Below are positions 1-7,041 of a stretch of DNA of 7,174 bases, piece after piece. Made by a program: the position numbers and the translations under genes. Within the stretch, counting starts at the first letter, position 1; every line of letters begins with the position of its first letter. The notes under the pieces are model-generated. The model had not been told where the DNA came from, searched no databases, and was given only the letters and a program-made list of their open reading frames with translations. Source of the stretch: an uncultured Lachnospiraceae bacterium (lineage in GTDB: Bacteria > Bacillota_A > Clostridia > Lachnospirales > Lachnospiraceae); contig CAMOFS010000075.1 of assembly GCA_946613735.1 (NCBI GenBank), positions 1 through 7,174 of the forward strand, read 5' to 3'.

Positions 1-1409
1 GCAAACTTGCTGGCAAACCACTGGATGCGCTCCTTTTCGGAAAGTATCTTTTCTATTTTTTCAGGCAAAGTCACAAGCTCTGCAATAAGAGCCTCGATCT
101 CCGCAGGCTCCAAAAGTCCCTTTGCCTCACCAAGCGCCATGGCAAAAAGGTACATGGCAATAAGCTGGGTGGAGTAAGCCTTTGTGGTGGCCACTGAAAT
201 CTCCGGCCCTGCAAGGGTCAAAAATGATGAGTCTGCCTCACGGGCGATGGAGCTTCCCATGACATTTACAATGGCTAAGGTATGCGCTCCCAGATCCCGG
301 GCCTTGCGAAGAGCCGCAAGGGAATCCGCAGTCTCGCCGGACTGGCTTATTACGATTACCAGGGTCTTTTCAGAAAGAATGGGATTCCTGTATCTGAACT
401 CGGAAGCCAGCTCTACTCTCACCGGAACCCGGGCCATATCCTCTATGACGTACTGGGCCACCATACCCACATGGTAGGCAGAACCGCAGGCGGTGATAAC
501 CACGTTGTCAACATCCTTAAGCTGCTCAGCACTCAGTCCAAAGCTTTCCAGATTGACAGTACGGCTGCCGGTCTCGCCCTTTACGCCCGAGCCTATGGTA
601 TCCCTTATCACACCGGGCTGCTCGTGGATCTCCTTGATCATGAAATGCTCATAGCCGCCCTTTTCAGCAGCTGCAGCATCCCAGTCGATAAGGACCACTT
701 CCTTCTCGATCTTATCGCCGTCTAAGTTGTAATACTCCACTCCATCGGCGGTAAGTCGTGCCATCTCCATATCATTGATGTAGGTGACATGATCCGTATA
801 CTTTAAGATAGCGGGAACATCTGAGCTTAAGAAATTCTCTCCCTCGCCTAATCCGATGACCAGGGGCGAATCCTTTCTGGCTACATATATCTCACCGGGA
901 TAGTCCTCAAACATCACTGCCAGGGCATAGCTTCCACGGACACGTACCATGGTCTTGGCGATGGCATCGATGGGACCGATCTGATATTTTTTATAGTAGT
1001 AATCAATAAGCTTGACTGCCACTTCACTGTCGGTCTCAGAATAAAACTTATAGTTATGACGTATCAGCTTGTCACGAAGCTCCTGGTAGTTTTCAATGAT
1101 ACCGTTATGGATGCCTATGACATTGCCATCATCCGACACATGGGGATGTGCATTGGTCTCGGAGGGCTCACCATGGGTAGCCCAGCGGGTATGTCCTATA
1201 CCACAGCTTCCCTTTACGGAATTACCTCCGTCGGTCTTTTCTGACAGTACCATGAGTCGTCCCTTGGCCTTGACCACGGTAGGCTTTTTGTCCCCGTCAC
1301 GGACCGCTATACCTGCAGAGTCATAGCCCCTGTATTCCAGCTTGGACAAGCCCTCCAAAAGAATGGGAGCCGCTGCCCTTTTGCCTACAAATCCAACTAT
1401 TCCACACAT
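1..1409 (-). CDS. glmS: Glutamine--fructose-6-phosphate aminotransferase (isomerizing), 3' end missing
   Basis: Converts fructose-6-phosphate and glutamine to glucosamine-6-phosphate, the first committed step to UDP-GlcNAc for peptidoglycan, in the cytoplasm. My minus-strand translation opens MCGIVGFVGKR, so Cys2 becomes the N-terminal nucleophile of the class II glutamine amidotransferase after Met removal. Further family motifs are EYRGYDSAGIA, GIGHTRWATHG, HNGIIENY and a TDSEV element. The first sugar-isomerase (SIS) domain follows at about residues 290-430, with ACGSAYHVG near residue 306, then ISQSGETADS and SVATTKAYSTQL. About 469 codons are visible. The family is about 600 residues, so most of the second SIS domain and the stop codon lie beyond the left edge. 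The ATG is preceded by AGGAG at a normal distance. It is preceded by a terminator and a putative promoter, so it is probably transcribed separately from the chemoreceptor gene. No frameshift was seen. Confidence 0.97.
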   Translation of the reverse strand, partial: MCGIVGFVGKRAAAPILLEGLSKLEYRGYDSAGIAVRDGDKKPTVVKAKGRLMVLSEKTDGGNSVKGSCGIGHTRWATHGEPSETNAHPHVSDDGNVIGIHNGIIENYQELRDKLIRHNYKFYSETDSEVAVKLIDYYYKKYQIGPIDAIAKTMVRVRGSYALAVMFEDYPGEIYVARKDSPLVIGLGEGENFLSSDVPAILKYTDHVTYINDMEMARLTADGVEYYNLDGDKIEKEVVLIDWDAAAAEKGGYEHFMIKEIHEQPGVIRDTIGSGVKGETGSRTVNLESFGLSAEQLKDVDNVVITACGSAYHVGMVAQYVIEDMARVPVRVELASEFRYRNPILSEKTLVIVISQSGETADSLAALRKARDLGAHTLAIVNVMGSSIAREADSSFLTLAGPEISVATTKAYSTQLIAMYLFAMALGEAKGLLEPAEIEALIAELVTLPEKIEKILSEKERIQWFASKF

Positions 1410-1448
1410 ATGATTCTCCTCATTTTTCCGTAATAATAAACTCCCTCG

Positions 1449-1477
1449 ATTTTACTACATTAGCATCATAAAAGCAA
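1449..1477 (-). promoter_or_regulatory. Putative sigma-A promoter of glmS
   Basis: On the minus strand there is a -35-like TTGCTT (1472-1477), a 17-base spacer and a -10-like TAAAAT (1449-1454). Transcription would start near 1442, giving a leader of roughly 33 bases that contains the AGGAG ribosome binding site. The -35 box overlaps the U-tract of the upstream terminator. The -35 match is weak (TTG only), so this is a reasoned guess based on spacing and position. Confidence 0.4.
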
Positions 1478-1510
1478 TAAAAACGGCCGCCGGGCTGAAA
1501 CCCGACGGCC
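1471..1510 (-). terminator. Rho-independent terminator after the chemoreceptor gene
   Basis: Read on the minus strand, a 10-pair stem (arms 1501-1510 and 1485-1494) closes a 6-base loop and is followed by a U-rich run, GTTTTTATTGCTTTTAT. The stem is GGCCGTCGGG against CCCGGCGGCC: nine Watson-Crick pairs and one G-U wobble that exists only in the minus-strand RNA (it is a C-A mismatch on plus). This fixes its direction. It starts 24 bases after the chemoreceptor stop codon. Confidence 0.92.
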
Positions 1511-1534
1511 TGTATCTACAAGCATCATATACAC

Positions 1535-3286
1535 TTAAGCATCGGCCTCTGCGCCCTCATCTACACCATCCAAACTAAAGAAGTTGATCTCGTCATTGAG
1601 CTTGGTAGCCAGTGCCTTAAGATCCGTAGCCGCATCACCGATGACCTCGAATGTGGCATTGAGCTCCTCCATGGAAGCATTGGTCTGCTGGGTGGAAGCT
1701 GCATTCTCCTGGGATACTGCAGACAGATCGGAGATGATGGCATTAAGCCTCTCCTTGCTCTCATTCAAAAGAAGGATCTTCTCATGGATCAGGCGGGCTG
1801 CATCATCCACACTGTGAACATTTTCAACCATGCCGTCCATATCATTCTTTGTGGAGCCCAGCTGCTCGTTCTGGGCATTGAGGCCCTCGTTGAGCTTATC
1901 GATGATCTCCACGCTCTTGGCTGACTCGGAAACCAGATTGTCAACTATCTGTCTGATGGATACTGCTGCATCACCTGACTGGTCTGCCAGGGATCCGATC
2001 TCTGTAGCAACTACTGCAAAGCCCTTACCTGCCTCGCCTGCACGGGCTGCCTCGATGGAAGCATTAAGTGCCAAAAGGTTAGTCTGGCCTGAAATATCAT
2101 TGATGACATTGGATGCATCGGCGATCTCCTTGACCGCATCATTGGTGGCTCTGATCTGGGCATCGATCTGCTGCATAGCCTCCATAACTGCCTCATTCTG
2201 ACCTAGCGCCTTATCAAGAGCTGCCACTGTACGATTGCTGGCCTCCATCATCTCCTTGGCTGCGACAGACAGGTCATCGACAGAAATGGTGATGCCGTCA
2301 ATGTTGTCTCCCATCTCACCGGTATTGCTGGCAGAATCCTGAACTGACTCAGCCTGGCTTACAGCGCCCTTGGAGATATCATCAATAGCCTCGGTAACCT
2401 GTGAAGAAGCAGCATTGGCCTGCTCCGTGGTACCTGAAAGCTCATTACCACTCTTTGTAACCTCTCCCGAAAGAGTGATCGTGGTGGAAATAACCTCCTT
2501 TAGCTTGTCCCTGATCACTATGATCTCATCCGACAAGACTCCGAGCTCGTCCCTTCGATCCCTGGTCTTTGCAGGAATGACGAATGCCAGATTACCGTTG
2601 CCCAGCTTTTCAAGTCCCTTAACTATATTGCTGATGGCAACGGAGGAACTCTTCAAAAGGGAAACCCCTACGATGATCATAATGAGCATACCCACTATAG
2701 CAGCTGCTATCATGGCACTGGTAATCTGGTTGATGTGCTTGGTAACGGGGCCCTGCTCCTTACCTGTAAAAGCCATACCTACTACACTTCCGTCAGAATT
2801 CTTGAGGGGCATATAATAAACGTAGTAGGGCTTTCCTGCGATCATAACATTATCCGCATGGTATTCCTCGCCCTTTTTTAAAACCGTCTCAATGACCTTT
2901 TCTCCGGCATCCGTGCCCTCGGCTGAATTGCCGTTCTCATCCACAACTGAGGTAACCCGGCGAGTAGGACCGTAGAAAATGGTGTATTCCAGATTGGTAG
3001 CCTTATGAAGATCCATGATCTGCTCTAAATACTCATCATGGACAGGCTGACCGCCCTTTGTCAGGCCGTTTTCCTCATCATAGGCCCAGTCTCCATCCCA
3101 TTCGTTGGTAAACTGGCTATCCATCAGGTAAGCCGCTGTGTGCAGCTCTTCCTCATAAGACTTGATATACGCCTCCCGCATGTTGCTGATACCCAAAACG
3201 GTAAGGATCACCGTCAGAGCCAACGTGCATACGAGTGCAACAATCATAATGTTCCCTACTAACCTCCTGTTTTTTTTGACTTCCAT
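1535..3286 (-). CDS. Methyl-accepting chemotaxis protein, Cache-type sensor
   Basis: Transmembrane chemoreceptor that would control CheA/CheW and so flagellar rotation. Counting from the chosen start (583 residues): a short basic N-terminus (KKNRR), first membrane segment about 10-34, an extracytoplasmic sensor of about 155 residues with the [18 protein letters not shown] signature of a single Cache domain near 154-171, second membrane segment about 190-212, HAMP linker about 213-265, then a long coiled-coil signalling domain. The conserved hairpin tip is at about 395-430 ([20 protein letters not shown], then [11 protein letters not shown]). The [20 protein letters not shown] stretch near 525-543 is a typical methylation helix. 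There is no C-terminal CheR/CheB tethering pentapeptide; the tail is acidic ([11 protein letters not shown]). An in-frame ATG at 3298 would add four residues but has no good ribosome binding site. The ligand cannot be deduced. It lies 54 bases after the hydrolase gene and is probably co-transcribed with it. Confidence 0.96.
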   Translation of the reverse strand: MEVKKNRRLVGNIMIVALVCTLALTVILTVLGISNMREAYIKSYEEELHTAAYLMDSQFTNEWDGDWAYDEENGLTKGGQPVHDEYLEQIMDLHKATNLEYTIFYGPTRRVTSVVDENGNSAEGTDAGEKVIETVLKKGEEYHADNVMIAGKPYYVYYMPLKNSDGSVVGMAFTGKEQGPVTKHINQITSAMIAAAIVGMLIMIIVGVSLLKSSSVAISNIVKGLEKLGNGNLAFVIPAKTRDRRDELGVLSDEIIVIRDKLKEVISTTITLSGEVTKSGNELSGTTEQANAASSQVTEAIDDISKGAVSQAESVQDSASNTGEMGDNIDGITISVDDLSVAAKEMMEASNRTVAALDKALGQNEAVMEAMQQIDAQIRATNDAVKEIADASNVINDISGQTNLLALNASIEAARAGEAGKGFAVVATEIGSLADQSGDAAVSIRQIVDNLVSESAKSVEIIDKLNEGLNAQNEQLGSTKNDMDGMVENVHSVDDAARLIHEKILLLNESKERLNAIISDLSAVSQENAASTQQTNASMEELNATFEVIGDAATDLKALATKLNDEINFFSLDGVDEGAEADA

Positions 3287-3290
3287 TGCT

Positions 3291-3296
3291 ACCTCC
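3291..3296 (-). promoter_or_regulatory. Ribosome binding site deciding the chemoreceptor start
   Basis: GGAGGT on the minus strand lies 4 bases before the ATG at 3286 and partly overlaps the alternative in-frame ATG at 3298. The sequence before 3298 (TTTGGACTTGA) has no purine-rich Shine-Dalgarno element. The downstream start is therefore preferred, although the longer frame stays open. Confidence 0.75.
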
Positions 3297-3340
3297 ATTC
3301 AAGTCCAAATCAAAAAACTACAACCTCGTCCACACCAAGA

Positions 3341-4285
3341 CTACATATGCTGTTTTATCCAATCATATATGAAAGCGTACACCTCCTGTCTGTCCATTTC
3401 GTTAAGGATCTCATGCCTGTCACCCGGGAAAAGATGGATGGATACGTCCTTTATTCCGGCATCCCTGTATCTGTTGTATGCCTCTATGACTCCAGCCCCA
3501 AGGCCTCCCACAGGATCCTGGTCACCCGATGCGAAAAGAATGGGAAGATCCTTATTGATCCTCGCTATATTCTCCTGTCTGCCGGAAAAGCCCGCGGAGT
3601 TGATAAGCAGCCTGTATCCGTTAAGAGAAAATACAAAGGTATCCTTGGGATCATTGTAATACTTTTTGACGCTCTCAATATTGGTGGAAAGCCAGCTCTT
3701 TTCTGGCTCGGATCCATCCACGGAAAAGCCCTTGTAAGGCGCATCATACATGAGATTGATAATGAACTTGGGAGCCTTTTTATCCCAGCCTCCAAAGGTC
3801 TTTACGATATTAAGGGCTACCATACCCGCCTTGCAGGCCGACTCCTGAACTGTACCCGTGCCTGTAAGGATAACTCCGTTGACCCCCTTAAAATCCGAAG
3901 ACTTTAAGGTAAGCAGATGTCTGGTAAGATATGAACCCATACTGTGTCCCAAAAGGAAATACGGAATGTCGGGATACTGCTCTTTTATTATCTTATAGTT
4001 GGAAAAAATGTCTTCAACACAGGTTTCGGAAGGTGTGTCGGTATGAAGTACACCCCAGTCACCGTGATCTTTGACTGACTCGCCGTGGCCGATATGATCG
4101 TGACCCATGACCACAAAACCCTGTGAATTGAGATACTCTGCGAACTCGTCATAACGCTCGATATACTCGATCATACCGTGGACCAGCTGGATAACGCCTA
4201 CCGGCTGTCCGTCGGGCGTCCATTTGACAGCATGGATATGGGTGCCGTCCCTGTCGCAGGACTTGAAACTGTAATACTCCTTCAT
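3341..4285 (-). CDS. Alpha/beta hydrolase, serine aminopeptidase S33 / monoglyceride lipase-lysophospholipase type
   Basis: A 314-residue cytoplasmic-looking hydrolase with no signal peptide. The likely catalytic triad is Ser115 in the nucleophile elbow GHSMGSY, Asp257 in SGDQDPVG and His291 in PGDRHEILNE. The oxyanion region is LVHGMIEYIERYDEFAEYL from residue 34, and GHDHIGHGES (61-70) is characteristic of the Hydrolase_4/PldB-like group that includes monoacylglycerol lipases and lysophospholipases. A variable cap region lies about residues 145-235. Family members cleave ester bonds of lipids or small esters; the real substrate cannot be read from sequence. The start is well supported: AGGGAGGT sits 7 bases before the ATG. 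Upstream is a putative promoter with a direct repeat. Downstream, the chemoreceptor gene follows after 54 bases without a visible terminator, so the two may share a transcript. Confidence 0.93.
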   Translation of the reverse strand: MKEYYSFKSCDRDGTHIHAVKWTPDGQPVGVIQLVHGMIEYIERYDEFAEYLNSQGFVVMGHDHIGHGESVKDHGDWGVLHTDTPSETCVEDIFSNYKIIKEQYPDIPYFLLGHSMGSYLTRHLLTLKSSDFKGVNGVILTGTGTVQESACKAGMVALNIVKTFGGWDKKAPKFIINLMYDAPYKGFSVDGSEPEKSWLSTNIESVKKYYNDPKDTFVFSLNGYRLLINSAGFSGRQENIARINKDLPILFASGDQDPVGGLGAGVIEAYNRYRDAGIKDVSIHLFPGDRHEILNEMDRQEVYAFIYDWIKQHM

Positions 4286-4342
4286 GAATAAGACCTCCCT
4301 GCACCATCCTGAGAAAAATGTTTCACAGAACAGAAATTACAC

Positions 4343-4373
4343 AAACTAATATTACTCTTTATTAAACTAATAT
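4343..4373. repeat. Short direct repeat overlapping the hydrolase promoter
   Basis: The 10-mer AAACTAATAT occurs at 4343-4352 and again at 4364-4373 on the plus strand. The copies are 21 bases apart, about two turns of the helix, and cover the putative -10 and -35 elements. This is the arrangement expected of paired operator half-sites read from one DNA face, but no regulator family is recognised and A+T-rich sequence can produce such repeats by chance. Confidence 0.45.
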
Positions 4374-4377
4374 GCAA
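4349..4377 (-). promoter_or_regulatory. Putative promoter of the hydrolase (and perhaps chemoreceptor) gene
   Basis: Minus-strand TTGCAT (4372-4377), a 17-base spacer and TAATAT (4349-4354) lie in the only A+T-rich stretch of this gap. The predicted start near 4342 gives a leader of about 57 bases. Both boxes are imperfect matches, so the call rests on spacing, local composition and position upstream of a gene with a strong ribosome binding site. Confidence 0.45.
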
Positions 4378-4394
4378 GAAAAAAGTGGTACCAG

Positions 4395-4485
4395 GATCCT
4401 TCGCTACGCTCAGGATGACAGGGCGAGCCTGCACAGTCAGAATGACATGGAGAGGCTGTCATTCTGAGCGAAGCGAAGAATCTTT
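4395..4485. repeat. Palindromic intergenic repeat, copy 1 (after queA)
   Basis: Left arm 4395-4420 reads GATCCTTCGCTACGCTCAGG then ATGACA. The right arm, 4457-4483, is its near-perfect inverse (TGTCATTCTGAGCGAAGCGA then AGAATCT). Inside, TCAGAATGACA (4437-4447) makes a perfect 11-bp inverted repeat with 4457-4467 around a 9-base loop, so two alternative hairpins compete for the right arm. The element starts directly after the queA stop codon and ends about 20 bases before the putative hydrolase promoter. The arms match two other copies in this window. It has no coding capacity. It could fold as a hairpin protecting the queA 3' end or act as a weak terminator; a U-run (TTTTTT at 4378-4383 on the minus strand) is too far from the stem for a standard terminator. 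Confidence 0.9.
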
Positions 4486-5550
4486 TTACAGGATCAGCAT
4501 CGCATCGCCAAAGGAGAAGAACCGGTACTTCTGGCGCACTGCCTCCTCATATGCAGCAAGTACGTTCTCCCTCCCTGCCATGGCAGACACCAGCATCAAA
4601 AGGGTGGACTGGGGCAGATGGAAGTTGGTGATGAGTGAATCAACAACCAGAAATTCGTAGCCGGGATAGATGAATATCTCTGTGTCGTCAGAGTCCGGTG
4701 CTACCCAGATGGGATCACCCTTTTCATCCCGCAACTTACCCTCTTTTTTTAGCTTGCCGGCACAGGCCTCCAGAGTCCTGGTACTGGTGGTACCCACGGA
4801 AATGACCCGTCCTCCCCGCCTTTTTGTTTCGTTGATAAGCGATGAAGCCTCCGGGGTTATTTGGTAGGATTCGCTGTGCATCTGGTGATCTGTGATCTCC
4901 TCGGCACTCACCGGCCTAAAGGTACCCAGTCCCACATGAAGGGTCACCTCTGCGATGCCCACACCCATGTCTTTTACCTTTTGTAAAAGCTCCGGTGTAA
5001 AATGAAGACCCGCTGTAGGCGCTGCCGCTGAGCCATCGTATTTGGCATAGACGGTCTGATAGCGGTTTTTGTCCGCAAGCTTATGGGTAATGTATGGAGG
5101 CAGGGGCATCTCCCCCAGGGCATCGAGCACCTCCTCAAATATTCCCTCATAGGAAAACTCCACCACCCGGTTGCCGTCCTCGTGCACCTCTGTCACCTCA
5201 GCCCTTAAGAGGCCATCACCAAAGGATATCCCGGCTCCTTTTTTAAGCCGCTTGCCGGGTCTGGCCAGGCACTCCCACCTGTCGGCATCCAGCCTTTTTA
5301 AAAGCAAAAGCTCTGCCACTCCGCCGGTGGGATCCCTGTGGCCGATGAGCCGCGCAGGTATCACCCTGGTGTTATTGATCACCAGACAGTCCCCGGGATC
5401 TAAGTATTCTGTTATATCATAAAAATGGCGATGGGTCACACCGCCATTTTTTCTGTCGAGAACCATGAGCCTGGAGGAATCTCTTTTTAAAAGAGGATCC
5501 TGTGCTATGAGCTCCTCGGGTAAGAAGTAATCAAAATCGGAAGTCTTCAT
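4486..5550 (-). CDS. queA: S-adenosylmethionine:tRNA ribosyltransferase-isomerase
   Basis: Transfers and rearranges the ribosyl part of S-adenosylmethionine onto 7-aminomethyl-7-deazaguanine at the wobble position of tRNAs for Tyr, His, Asn and Asp, giving epoxyqueuosine, the penultimate step of queuosine synthesis. The 354-residue protein is full length and carries family signatures throughout: [14 protein letters not shown] (6-19), [11 protein letters not shown] (23-33), [12 protein letters not shown] (59-70), the [13 protein letters not shown] core (173-185), [12 protein letters not shown] (203-214), [10 protein letters not shown] (252-261) and the C-terminal [18 protein letters not shown] (306-323) with [12 protein letters not shown] at the end. 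It is 7 bases after the cooC-like gene, with its ribosome binding site overlapping that stop codon. The stop codon abuts repeat copy 1. No other queuosine gene is in the window. Confidence 0.97.
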   Translation of the reverse strand: MKTSDFDYFLPEELIAQDPLLKRDSSRLMVLDRKNGGVTHRHFYDITEYLDPGDCLVINNTRVIPARLIGHRDPTGGVAELLLLKRLDADRWECLARPGKRLKKGAGISFGDGLLRAEVTEVHEDGNRVVEFSYEGIFEEVLDALGEMPLPPYITHKLADKNRYQTVYAKYDGSAAAPTAGLHFTPELLQKVKDMGVGIAEVTLHVGLGTFRPVSAEEITDHQMHSESYQITPEASSLINETKRRGGRVISVGTTSTRTLEACAGKLKKEGKLRDEKGDPIWVAPDSDDTEIFIYPGYEFLVVDSLITNFHLPQSTLLMLVSAMAGRENVLAAYEEAVRQKYRFFSFGDAMLIL

Positions 5551-5554
5551 AATA

Positions 5555-5559
5555 CACCT
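5555..5559 (-). promoter_or_regulatory. queA ribosome binding site overlapping the cooC-like stop codon
   Basis: AGGTG lies 4 bases before the queA ATG and shares two bases with the TAG stop of the preceding gene (5558-5560). Ribosomes finishing the ATPase would sit over the queA start region, so translational coupling is likely and no independent queA promoter needs to be assumed. Confidence 0.75.
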
Positions 5560-6319
5560 ATAGTATTCCTATTTTGTCCAGTGCCATCCTGCATCCCGCG
5601 ACGATGGGGGCATCATCAGGGAGGAAAAATACATTCTCACCCTTGATGTCATACTCTGCCAGCCTGTTGTCTGAGATAATGGCCGAAAGCAGGGACAGAT
5701 CTCCTACATCCAGCATGTCCGCCATGGCCGCATCGGGAAGACGGTTGGCTATGACTCCCACCTTGTCGCACATCATAAGGTTATCGGACACCGACTTGAT
5801 GGTCTGGATGACCTGACAGCCCTTTTTGCTGGCATCCGTGATCAGCAAAAGATGGGTCACCTTTTCCATGACACGTCGGTTGATCTGCTCTATGCCTGCC
5901 TCTCCGTCTATGACCACGTAGTCAAAATTGGAGGACAAAAGCCCTATGACCTCCTTGAGATAGGAGTTGATCTTGCAGTAGCAGCCTGCCGCCTCGGGGC
6001 GTCCTACAGCGATAAAGCTGTATCCATCCCGCTCCACAAGGGCGTCCATAATGCGGTATTTGGCTTCACCCAAAAGCTCAATGGCCGTCTTGGTGTCACC
6101 ATTTTCCACTGTGCTTACTACCTCGCGGCGGATATCATCAATGGTGGTCTCCACCTCTATGCCAAGGGCAGTGGAAAGACCCACCGCAGGGTCGGCGTCA
6201 ATGGCCAGTATCTTTTTATCCGGAAAAGCCTCGCAAAGCAGCTTTACCATGACTGCGGAGCAGGAGGTCTTTCCCACACCGCCCTTGCCGGCCACTGCAA
6301 TAATCTTTGGTTCTGACAT
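5558..6319 (-). CDS. CooC-type P-loop ATPase (nickel-insertion accessory protein family)
   Basis: A 253-residue MinD/ParA-like (SIMIBI class) ATPase. It has a deviant Walker A, GKGGVGKT (11-18), with the signature lysine at 12, DADPAVGLS (41-49) as the Walker A' element, and YVVIDGEAG (134-142) as Walker B. The [10 protein letters not shown] segment (106-115) supplies a Cys113-x-Cys115 pair, the metal-binding, dimer-bridging CxC motif that defines CooC-like proteins and separates them from MinD and ParA. Known relatives (CooC, AcsF) load nickel into carbon monoxide dehydrogenase or acetyl-CoA synthase. No such enzyme is encoded here, so the client is unknown and no gene symbol is assigned. 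The ATG is preceded by AAAGGA at 5 bases. It is coupled to queA downstream and separated from sodA by repeat copy 2. Confidence 0.9.
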   Translation of the reverse strand: MSEPKIIAVAGKGGVGKTSCSAVMVKLLCEAFPDKKILAIDADPAVGLSTALGIEVETTIDDIRREVVSTVENGDTKTAIELLGEAKYRIMDALVERDGYSFIAVGRPEAAGCYCKINSYLKEVIGLLSSNFDYVVIDGEAGIEQINRRVMEKVTHLLLITDASKKGCQVIQTIKSVSDNLMMCDKVGVIANRLPDAAMADMLDVGDLSLLSAIISDNRLAEYDIKGENVFFLPDDAPIVAGCRMALDKIGIL

Positions 6320-6335
6320 GTTGTTCCTTTCTTGA

Positions 6336-6409
6336 GATCCTTCGCTTCGCTCAGGATGACAACGGGTGTAGCCCTCCTGTCATTCTGAGGGCGCAGCCCG
6401 AAGAATCTT
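6336..6409. repeat. Palindromic intergenic repeat, copy 2 (between sodA and the cooC-like gene)
   Basis: Left arm 6336-6361 (GATCCTTCGCTTCGCTCAGG then ATGACA) is the same as in copy 3 and differs from copy 1 by one base. The right arm from 6378 begins TGTCATTCTGAG but then has GGCGCAGCCC in place of CGAAGC before GAAGAATCTT, so the two arms are of different subtypes. GGGCGCAGCCC can fold on itself as a 4-bp mini-hairpin. The element fills nearly all of the 90-base gap, from directly after the sodA stop codon to about 10 bases before the ribosome binding site of the cooC-like gene. No U-tract follows, so read-through from sodA is plausible. Confidence 0.9.
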
Positions 6410-7024
6410 TTATCTGTTTTCGTAACGTTTTGCTACTACGTCCCAGTCGATGATCTTCCAGATCTCATCCACATACTTAGGACGCAGGTTCTTGTAGTCG
6501 AGATAGTATGCATGCTCCCACACATCTATGGTAAGAAGTGGCGTATGTCCAGTACCCTGGGTAATGGGATTCTCCTGGTTGGCTGACTGAGACAGATAAA
6601 GCTTGCCATCCTTATCAGCGGAAAGCCATGCCCAGCCGCTTCCGAACTGTCCTACCGCAAGAGCAGAGAGCTTTTCCTTAAGGGCATCAAAGCTTCCAAA
6701 CTCTGCATCGATGGCAGAAGCAATAGCACCATCAGGCCTGTTGTCCTCTCTGGGAGCACGAAGCTGCTCAAAGTAGATATTGTGGTTATAAAAGCCACCG
6801 CCATTATTTAATACTGCGGTACGTGTAGCTGCATCTGATATCTGGTCCAGATTGGCCAGCACCTCCTCGATGGGCTTGCCTGACACCCCGGCCTTTTCTG
6901 CTGCAGCATTGAGGTTAGTGGTGTAGGTGGCATGGTGCTTGCCGTGGTGGGTCTCCACCGTTTCCTTGCCGATTACCGGCTCCAAGGCATCTGTGGCGTA
7001 AGCCAGTTTGATCTGTTCGTACAT
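6410..7024 (-). CDS. sodA: Superoxide dismutase, Fe/Mn family, Mn-like
   Basis: Cytoplasmic enzyme that dismutates superoxide to oxygen and hydrogen peroxide, giving aerotolerance. The protein is 204 residues, normal for the family. The metal ligands fall at His26 (in ETHHGKHH), His81 (FYNHNIYF), and Asp167 and His171 (DVWEHAYYLDYKN), which coincide with E. coli MnSOD numbering; gateway Tyr34 is present. Gly77 together with Gln150 in the SANQENP segment (the counterpart of Gln146 in E. coli MnSOD) favours manganese or cambialistic use over a strict iron enzyme, where the glutamine sits on the other helix. Phe85 replaces the usual tryptophan after His81. The ATG is preceded by AAAGGGGGA at about 8 bases. 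Repeat copies lie directly downstream and about 25 bases upstream. Confidence 0.97.
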   Translation of the reverse strand: MYEQIKLAYATDALEPVIGKETVETHHGKHHATYTTNLNAAAEKAGVSGKPIEEVLANLDQISDAATRTAVLNNGGGFYNHNIYFEQLRAPREDNRPDGAIASAIDAEFGSFDALKEKLSALAVGQFGSGWAWLSADKDGKLYLSQSANQENPITQGTGHTPLLTIDVWEHAYYLDYKNLRPKYVDEIWKIIDWDVVAKRYENR

Positions 7025-7041
7025 AAATATTTCCCCCTTTC

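Noticed and set aside
282..725. 147-codon plus-strand open frame opposite glmS
   Set aside because: Shadow of glmS, whose minus-strand translation has conserved GATase and SIS motifs throughout.
3298..3298. Upstream ATG as the chemoreceptor start
   Set aside because: No ribosome binding site precedes it, whereas GGAGGT lies at good spacing before the ATG at 3286.
3347..3907. 186-codon open frame on the plus strand, antisense to the hydrolase
   Set aside because: It lies wholly within a well-supported minus-strand gene, has no recognisable motif, and no convincing ribosome binding site. The opposite frame carries a full catalytic triad.
4378..4420. Repeat copy 1 as a standard intrinsic terminator for queA
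   Set aside because: The TTTTTT run on the minus strand lies about a dozen bases after the stem, too far for the usual hairpin-plus-U-tract mechanism, though a weaker effect cannot be excluded.
4392..4495. CAGGATC on both sides of repeat copy 1 as a target site duplication
   Set aside because: The left occurrence overlaps the arm itself (GATCC is shared by all copies) and the right one is in the last codons of queA. Copy 2 shows no matching flanks, so coincidence is more likely.
5852..6316. 154-codon plus-strand open frame opposite the cooC-like gene
   Set aside because: Shadow of a gene with clear Walker and CxC motifs; its protein shows no family signature.
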